A stretch of 64,000 bases of DNA, from NCBI RefSeq assembly GCF_008107445.1, contig NZ_VSLD01000001.1, positions 682,001 to 746,000 on the forward strand. Direction: 5' to 3'. Positions 58,928 to 64,000 of this stretch are shown one piece after another. Numbering within the stretch: position 1 is the stretch's first letter; every line of letters begins with the position of its first letter. Source of the DNA: Arthrobacter echini. Its GTDB lineage: Bacteria > Actinomycetota > Actinomycetes > Actinomycetales > Micrococcaceae. The position numbers and the translations under genes were made by a program. Under the pieces are notes generated by a model. The model saw only the letters and a list, made by a program, of their open reading frames with translations. It searched no databases and was not told the origin of the DNA.

Positions 58928-60085
58928 ATGGCTGGTTCGGTGCCGGCGACGGACCGCGTTCCTGCCGTGGATGCCCTGCGCGGCTTCGCACTTCTCGGTA
59001 TCCTGCTGGTGAACATCTGGTACTTCGCCGATTCCACCACCCTCTCGGGTGGGCCTGCTCCCGCGGCCGCCACCACCTCGGACCTGACCATCCGCTTCCT
59101 GGTGGCCACCCTGTTCGAGGGCAAGTTCCATCTGCTGTTCTCGCTCCTGTTCGGCTACGGAGCCGCCGTGCTCCGGGACCGCGCCGGCGGGCAGGCGGTG
59201 CACCTGACATCGAGGCGCCTGGGCTTCCTCGCGGTCCTCGGGATCCTCCACGGAGCAACGCTGTTCTACGGCGACATCCTGCTGACCTACGCCCTGGCCG
59301 GATCCCTGCTCCTGGCCACGCGTTCCCTCGCACCGCGGGTGGCGCTGCTCCTCGCGATCGCCATCACGGCCGCGATGGCGCTCCTGCTCATCTCCTCCGC
59401 GCTGCTGACCGGGACCGCGGACGACGCCGTGGTGAACACCGTCAGGGACCCCGCCGTCCCAGCCGACGGACCGGGCGGCGCACTGGCTGCCAACGCGGGG
59501 ACCTACGGTCTGATCGGGATCAACGTGGTGGTCTTCCAGGGACCGCTCGCGCTCGCGGCGTTCTACGCCGGCTCGGCCCTCGCCGCATGGGGAGTGCTCC
59601 GGCCGTCGGTACCCCCTATGCCCGTCCTGCGGCGCGTCGTCCTGCTGGCGCTGCCGGCGGGCCTGGTCCTCTCCGCCGGCCAGGCCTGGCTCGCCCTCCG
59701 GGGCGACGACGGCTCCACCCTGCTGGCCTCCGGGATCTCCGTGCTCGTCTCGCCGCTGGTGACGATCGGCTACGCGGCAGGGTTCCTGCTCCTCCTGAAG
59801 ACCCGTCCGGGACGCGTCGTCTCGTGGGTCCTCGCGCCGATGGGCCGACTGTCCCTGAGCAACTACATCGCGCAGTCCGCCCTGCTCGGCCTCGTCTTCA
59901 CCGGGTACGGGCTCGGGCTGCAGGACCAGCTTCCCGCCGTCGCCGTGGTGCTGGTCGGCGTCGCCGTGTATCTCGCCCAGGCGGTCGCCAGCCGCCTGCT
60001 CCTCCGGCGCTTCGCCACCGGTCCGCTCGAGTGGGCGCTGCGCCGCGTCACCTACGGACGATCAGTCCGGCACGGTGGCGCCTAG
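58928..60085 (+). CDS. DUF418 membrane protein
   Basis: 385 residues with about ten hydrophobic segments. The N-terminal RVPAVDALRGFALLGILLVNI is the DUF418/acyltransferase-3-like start motif. The helix region SLSNYIAQSALLG near residue 310 is the conserved DUF418 C-terminal block. Probably an acyl- or O-acetyl-type membrane transferase or transport-related protein; substrate unknown. Overlaps the convergent histidine-phosphatase gene by four bases. Confidence 0.85.
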   Translation: MAGSVPATDRVPAVDALRGFALLGILLVNIWYFADSTTLSGGPAPAAATTSDLTIRFLVATLFEGKFHLLFSLLFGYGAAVLRDRAGGQAVHLTSRRLGFLAVLGILHGATLFYGDILLTYALAGSLLLATRSLAPRVALLLAIAITAAMALLLISSALLTGTADDAVVNTVRDPAVPADGPGGALAANAGTYGLIGINVVVFQGPLALAAFYAGSALAAWGVLRPSVPPMPVLRRVVLLALPAGLVLSAGQAWLALRGDDGSTLLASGISVLVSPLVTIGYAAGFLLLLKTRPGRVVSWVLAPMGRLSLSNYIAQSALLGLVFTGYGLGLQDQLPAVAVVLVGVAVYLAQAVASRLLLRRFATGPLEWALRRVTYGRSVRHGGA

Positions 60086-60732
60086 AGGTTCCAGTGCACG
60101 ATCGCCGGTGTGCGCTTGTCCCACCCGAGCGCACAGACGGCCGCCGTCCCCAGGACGAATCGCCGTCCCTCGATGCCCCCGAACTGCAGCCAGCGGGCCG
60201 CGACGACCCGCAGGAAGTGCCCGTGTGCAACGAGCAGGGCGTTCTGCACGGGGGTGGCACCGGGATCCCGGTCCGCGGGCGTGCCGCACCCGGCCTGGAT
60301 GCGCGCGATCACGCGGTCCGCCCGCTCCGAGACCTGGTCCAGCGTCTCACCGTTCGGCACACCGTCGTTCCAGATCAGGTACCCCGGGTTCTCCTCGCGC
60401 ACGGTGGCACTGTTGCGGCCCTCGTTGTCGCCGTAGTCCCATTCGTGTGCGAAGGGCAGGATCTCGGCGTCGGGGAAGCCGGCGAGCTCTGCGGTGCGCG
60501 TGGCGCGCTGCAGGGGGGAGGAGACCACGAGCTCGAAGTCGACACCCTCGAGATGGCGACGCGCATCGAGGGCCTGCTGCTCCCCGTTCTCCGTGAGCGC
60601 GAGGTCCGTGAGCCCCGTGTAGCGGCCGTCCCTCGACCACTCGGTCTCGCCGTGCCTCAGGAGCCACAACCGGGGCAAGGGTGTTCCGGCGGGCGTCAGG
60701 TCCGGTGCTGCTGCACCTGTCATGGGTGTCAT
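60082..60732 (-). CDS. Histidine phosphatase family (phosphoglycerate mutase-like) protein
   Basis: 216 residues. LLRHGETEW near residue 22 carries the catalytic RHG, and ALLVAHGHFLR the second His; TGLTDLALTENGEQQA and SSPLQRATRTAE complete the phosphatase fold. Substrate not certain. ATG 60732 overlaps the cca stop (ATGA), so it is translated with cca from one transcript. Confidence 0.9.
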   Translation of the reverse strand: MTPMTGAAAPDLTPAGTPLPRLWLLRHGETEWSRDGRYTGLTDLALTENGEQQALDARRHLEGVDFELVVSSPLQRATRTAELAGFPDAEILPFAHEWDYGDNEGRNSATVREENPGYLIWNDGVPNGETLDQVSERADRVIARIQAGCGTPADRDPGATPVQNALLVAHGHFLRVVAARWLQFGGIEGRRFVLGTAAVCALGWDKRTPAIVHWNL

Positions 60733-62174
60733 CGCGTGCTCTCCTCGAATTCGGGCTGCTCGGACCACCAGGAACGGAGCGAGGTCTCGGCGTCGGCCCG
60801 CTCCTGCGGACCGTGTTCCATGCGTTCCTCGAGGAGGAACCGATAGGCGCGCCCCACCACCGGCCCCGGAGCGACGCCGAGCAGTGCCATGATCTGCTCT
60901 CCGTCGAGATCCGGGCGGATCGAGGCCAGTTCCTCCTGCTCGGCGAGCACGCTGATCCGCGACTCGAGATCATCGTAGGCGAAGGCCAGCCGTTCGGCCT
61001 TGCGCCGGTTCCGCGTGGTGACATCGGAGCGGGTGAGGCGGTGCAGTCGCTCGAGGAGCGGGCCGGCGTCGCTCACGTACCGCCGGACGGCCGAGTCGCT
61101 CCAGCCTGCTTCGCCGTAGCCGTAGAACCGCATGTGCAGTTCCACCAGACGGGCCACCGCCTTCACGGTGTCGTTGTCGAACCGCAGCGCACGCAGCCGC
61201 TTCGTTGCCAGCTTGGCTCCGACGGCGTCGTGGTGGCGGAAGGTGACCGCGCCCCCGGGCTCGAATCTCCGGGTTGCCGGCTTCCCGATGTCGTGGAGCA
61301 GCGCTGCGAGGCGCAGGACGACGTCGGGCCCCGGCACGGCGCCCTGGTCGTCCGTCTCGAGCTCGCAGGCTTGGCGCAGCACGGTCAGCGAATGCTGGTA
61401 GACGTCCTTGTGGCGGTGGTGCTCGTCCGTCTCGAGACGGAGGGCTGCGACCTCCGGCAGCACGTGGTCGGCGAGGCCCGTCGCCACCATGAGGTCCATC
61501 CCGGCGTCGGGCGACGTCCCGCTGATGAGCTTCACCAGCTCGTCGCGCACGCGCTCGGCGGAGATGATGGAGATGCGACCGGCCATCTCGGTCATGGCCT
61601 GTGCCACCTCGGGGGCCACCGTCATGCCCAGCTGGGCGGCGAAGCGCGCGGCACGCATCATGCGCAGCGGATCGTCGGAGAACGACGACGACGGCGTCCC
61701 GGGGGTCCGCAGCATCCGCGCGTGGAGGTCCCGTACACCGCCGAACAGATCCACGAGCTCGAGGGACGGGAGCTTCAGGGCCATGGCGTTGATGGTGAAG
61801 TCCCGCCGCAGGAGGTCCTCCTCGAGGTCCGTGCCGAACGCCACCGACGGCTTCCTGGACTCCGGATCGTAGGCCTCGGCGCGGTAGGTGGTGATCTCGA
61901 TCTGGTAGCCGCCCCTACGGAGGCCGATCGTTCCGAAAGCACGCCCGATCTCCCAGTACGCGTCCGCCCACCGCTTGACGACGGCGATGATCCGGTCCGG
62001 ATCGGCGTCCGTGGTGAAGTCGAGATCGCCGGACACCCTGCCGAGGAACAGGTCCCGCACCGGTCCGCCGACGAGCGACAGCTCGTGTCCGGCGGCGTCG
62101 AAGAGCTCGCCGACCTCGAGGACAACGGGAGGAAGGGAAGCGGTGAGTGCAGAGGTGTCCGGCAGGTGCGACAT
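60729..62174 (-). CDS. cca: CCA-adding tRNA nucleotidyltransferase
   Basis: 481 residues. Pol-beta-type catalytic motif GGPVRDLFLGR followed by DLDFTTDA (catalytic Asp pair), RRDFTINAMAL, and a C-terminal HD domain (ALLHDIGKPATR). Adds or repairs the CCA end of tRNAs. Upstream AAGGA supports the ATG. In an actinobacterial origin-proximal block with the NUDIX and murJ genes, divergent from the NUDIX gene. Confidence 0.95.
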   Translation of the reverse strand: MSHLPDTSALTASLPPVVLEVGELFDAAGHELSLVGGPVRDLFLGRVSGDLDFTTDADPDRIIAVVKRWADAYWEIGRAFGTIGLRRGGYQIEITTYRAEAYDPESRKPSVAFGTDLEEDLLRRDFTINAMALKLPSLELVDLFGGVRDLHARMLRTPGTPSSSFSDDPLRMMRAARFAAQLGMTVAPEVAQAMTEMAGRISIISAERVRDELVKLISGTSPDAGMDLMVATGLADHVLPEVAALRLETDEHHRHKDVYQHSLTVLRQACELETDDQGAVPGPDVVLRLAALLHDIGKPATRRFEPGGAVTFRHHDAVGAKLATKRLRALRFDNDTVKAVARLVELHMRFYGYGEAGWSDSAVRRYVSDAGPLLERLHRLTRSDVTTRNRRKAERLAFAYDDLESRISVLAEQEELASIRPDLDGEQIMALLGVAPGPVVGRAYRFLLEERMEHGPQERADAETSLRSWWSEQPEFEESTR

Positions 62175-62300
62175 AGTCCTTCAAGGGTGCCAGACCCGCC
62201 ACTGTTTCCCACAGCGGACGCCGTTCCGCTGCCGGTGGCATCCCACCGGCCGGACCCCGCGGACGGGGCTGCGCCGTCGTCAGCCCGAGGCAAAGATCGT

Positions 62301-62306
62301 TAGAGT
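62301..62306 (+). promoter_or_regulatory. -10 element TAGAGT of the NUDIX gene
   Basis: TANNNT hexamer seven bases before ATG 62314, leaderless pattern. Confidence 0.45.
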
Positions 62307-62313
62307 GGTCTGC

Positions 62314-62841
62314 ATGGACCGACCCGTTCCGAGTGCTCCAAAACGCACCCCGTTGACAGTGTCAATGGGAACAACGGGTATGCCTGCAGTCCACCAGCTG
62401 CCCACGGTGGAGGAGGTCTCCTCCGGCGGAGTGGTCATCGATGCCTCGAAGGACACCTTCGACGTCGCGATCATCGCCCGCCTGAATCGAGGCGGCCGCC
62501 TCGAGTGGTGTCTTCCCAAGGGCCACCCCGAGGGTCCCGAGAACAACGAGGACGCGGCCGTCCGTGAGATCGCCGAGGAGACCGGGATCGAGGGCCGGAT
62601 CGTCTCTGCGCTCGGGAGCATCGACTACTGGTTCACCGTCAGCGGGCATCGGGTCCACAAGACCGTGCACCACTTCCTGCTCATCGCGACCGGTGGCCTG
62701 CTCACCATCGAGAACGATCCCGATCATGAGGCGGTCGATGTGGCCTGGGTGCCCCTCCAGGAACTCGGACGGCGGTTGTCGTTCCCCAACGAGCGGCGTA
62801 TCGCCGACCTGGCGCGGCAGGCACTGCCCCACCACCTCTGA
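62314..62841 (+). CDS. NUDIX hydrolase
   Basis: 175 residues. The Nudix box GHPEGPENNEDAAVREIAEETGIEG is intact (core AVREIAEETGIEG, Glu residues binding Mg). Substrate unknown; relatives between cca and murJ are conserved in actinobacteria. The ATG at 62314 has no ribosome-binding site but is seven bases from TAGAGT; a later in-frame ATG at 62368 would still keep the domain. Divergent from cca. Confidence 0.92.
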   Translation: MDRPVPSAPKRTPLTVSMGTTGMPAVHQLPTVEEVSSGGVVIDASKDTFDVAIIARLNRGGRLEWCLPKGHPEGPENNEDAAVREIAEETGIEGRIVSALGSIDYWFTVSGHRVHKTVHHFLLIATGGLLTIENDPDHEAVDVAWVPLQELGRRLSFPNERRIADLARQALPHHL

Positions 62842-62892
62842 GGCAGCCGGCATGCGCCGGGCGCTGCCGCCCGGGTGAGACGATAGGGAACG

Positions 62893-64000
62893 ATGTCTGA
62901 CACGAACACAGCCTCGATGCCGCTCGCGGACGCCGACCCGCGGAAGCGGGCGGACCCCTCCGCCCCCCGCAGCGGTTCCACCGCCCGATCGAGTGCCATC
63001 ATGGCCGCCGGCACGCTCGTCTCCCGGCTCCTCGGGCTGGTCCGCGTGGCACTGCTGGCCACGGCGATCGGCGCTGCGGGCCAGGTGTCGGATCTCTTCA
63101 CCTCGGCCAACAACCTGCCGAACTTCCTTTACCTGATGCTCGCCGGCGGCGTCTTCAATGCGGTGCTGGTACCCCAGATCATCCGTGCCAGCCGACAGCC
63201 GGATCGCGGCGCGGACTATGTGAGCCGGCTCCTGACGCTCGCCGCCGTCGTGCTGCTCGTCCTCACCGTGCTCGTGACGCTCGCGGCACCGATCCTCGTC
63301 GACGTGATCACGAGTTTCACCGGCGCCAGGCTGGCCCTGACCACGGTATTCGCCTATTGGTGTCTGCCGCAGATCTTCTTCTACGGCATGTACGCGGTGA
63401 CCGGGCAGATCCTCAACGCCAACGGTTCCTTCGGTCCGTACATGTGGGCCCCGGTGGTCAACAACATCGTGTCGATCGGTTTCCTCGTGGCCTTCATCGC
63501 CCTCATGGGTACCGAGCAGGTGGAACGGCACAGTCCCGAGTCCTGGACGAGTGAGCAGACCCTGCTGCTGGCCGGGGGAACCACGCTGGGCATCATCATC
63601 CAGGCGCTCGTGCTGATCATCCCGCTCAAGCGCCTGAACCTCGGTCTCCGCCCCACGTTCGGTCTCCGCGGCTCGGGTCTCGGACGGACCGGGAAGCTGG
63701 CCTCCGTCACGATCGTGACGATGCTCGTGGGTAATGGCCTCTACCTCGTGAACCTGAAGATCGCCACGATCGCCGGCAATGCCCGCCCCGCCTTCCTGGC
63801 CCAGGATCCCCCGGTCGAGATCGCGGGTGCTACCAACCTCGAATTCGGCACCATGCTGTACCAGTTGCCGCATGCGGTGATCGCGCTCTCCCTGGCCACG
63901 GTCATGTTCAACCAGCTCTCCTCCGCCCACGCCGACAACGACCTGCCCTCCGTCCGCGCCACGCTGTCCCACGGCCTGCGCATCATCGGCGTCGCGACGG
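62893..64000 (+). CDS. murJ: Lipid II flippase MurJ, 3' end beyond window
   Basis: First 369 residues of a MviN/MurJ protein, cut by the window edge. ATG 62893 follows AGGGAACG. A hydrophilic N-terminus of about 32 residues precedes the first helix; the MurJ motif GTLVSRLLGLVRVALLAT and SANNLPNFLYLMLAGGVFNAVLVP are clear. About eleven helices are present here. Exports lipid II for peptidoglycan synthesis; actinobacterial members often carry an extra C-terminal kinase-like or regulatory part that is not visible here. Confidence 0.93.
   Translation, partial: MSDTNTASMPLADADPRKRADPSAPRSGSTARSSAIMAAGTLVSRLLGLVRVALLATAIGAAGQVSDLFTSANNLPNFLYLMLAGGVFNAVLVPQIIRASRQPDRGADYVSRLLTLAAVVLLVLTVLVTLAAPILVDVITSFTGARLALTTVFAYWCLPQIFFYGMYAVTGQILNANGSFGPYMWAPVVNNIVSIGFLVAFIALMGTEQVERHSPESWTSEQTLLLAGGTTLGIIIQALVLIIPLKRLNLGLRPTFGLRGSGLGRTGKLASVTIVTMLVGNGLYLVNLKIATIAGNARPAFLAQDPPVEIAGATNLEFGTMLYQLPHAVIALSLATVMFNQLSSAHADNDLPSVRATLSHGLRIIGVAT

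Noticed and set aside
57436-59124. N-terminal extension of mshA to 59124
   Set aside because: The extension is Arg/Pro/Ser-rich without a family match; GTG 58695 has a strong ribosome-binding site.

Overview
The window is a contiguous 64 kb stretch of a high-GC actinobacterial chromosome. Mycothiol genes (ino1, mshA), frequent GTG starts, many apparently leaderless genes and the types of membrane and regulatory proteins suggest a Micrococcaceae/Arthrobacter-like organism. That placement is inferred from gene content, not from an rRNA gene. The order rpsF-ssb-rpsR-rplI-dnaB in the middle, and cca, a NUDIX gene and murJ at the right edge, is typical of the origin-proximal part of actinobacterial chromosomes, with oriC probably beyond the right end. 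I see no IS element, prophage, tRNA, rRNA or CRISPR array.

Left part (1-18 kb): a truncated TasA/camelysin-like exported protein; a divergent EamA transporter and CGNR regulator; an AAA ATPase; small membrane proteins; a MATE exporter; a GAF-ANTAR regulator; a metallophosphoesterase; a four-gene MacAB-like export operon headed by a Cys-rich lipoprotein; a DUF4031-HD fusion; a BNR-repeat protein next to a MoaD/ThiS-like protein; and a large lipoprotein.

Middle (18-38 kb): a stress-type cassette (apolipoprotein-like helical protein, holin-superfamily protein, DUF3618 protein, PRC-barrel/DUF2382 protein, MarR) with shared CTAAG-type palindromes. The replication/ribosomal cluster dnaB-rplI-rpsR-ssb-rpsF, an M18 aminopeptidase, a second TasA-like gene with a small partner, a two-component system with its own ABC exporter, a DrrAB-type exporter, an MFS transporter, an ABC-F protein and a second MarR follow.

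Right part (38-64 kb): a one-carbon operon gcvP-gcvT-sdaA-metF-like under a tandem glycine riboswitch; an SGNH hydrolase; a flavin-dependent monooxygenase; an array of stem-loop repeats; an ER-type (SipW-like) signal peptidase fused to a degenerate Hpt domain, convergent with an orphan OmpR-type response regulator; a FAD oxidoreductase/FemX pair; a GT87 mannosyltransferase-like protein; ino1; formate-THF ligase; a phosphatase-like protein; mshA; a DUF418 protein; a histidine phosphatase; cca; NUDIX; and the first two thirds of murJ.

Functional links: the SipW-like peptidase (47.5 kb) is the likely processing enzyme for the TasA-like proteins at 0 and 27 kb. Its pseudo-Hpt tail, together with the response regulator beside it, is the most unusual feature of the window. 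Ino1 supplies the substrate of MshA. The glycine-cleavage operon, serine dehydratase, MetF-like protein and formate-THF ligase all feed or drain the tetrahydrofolate one-carbon pool.
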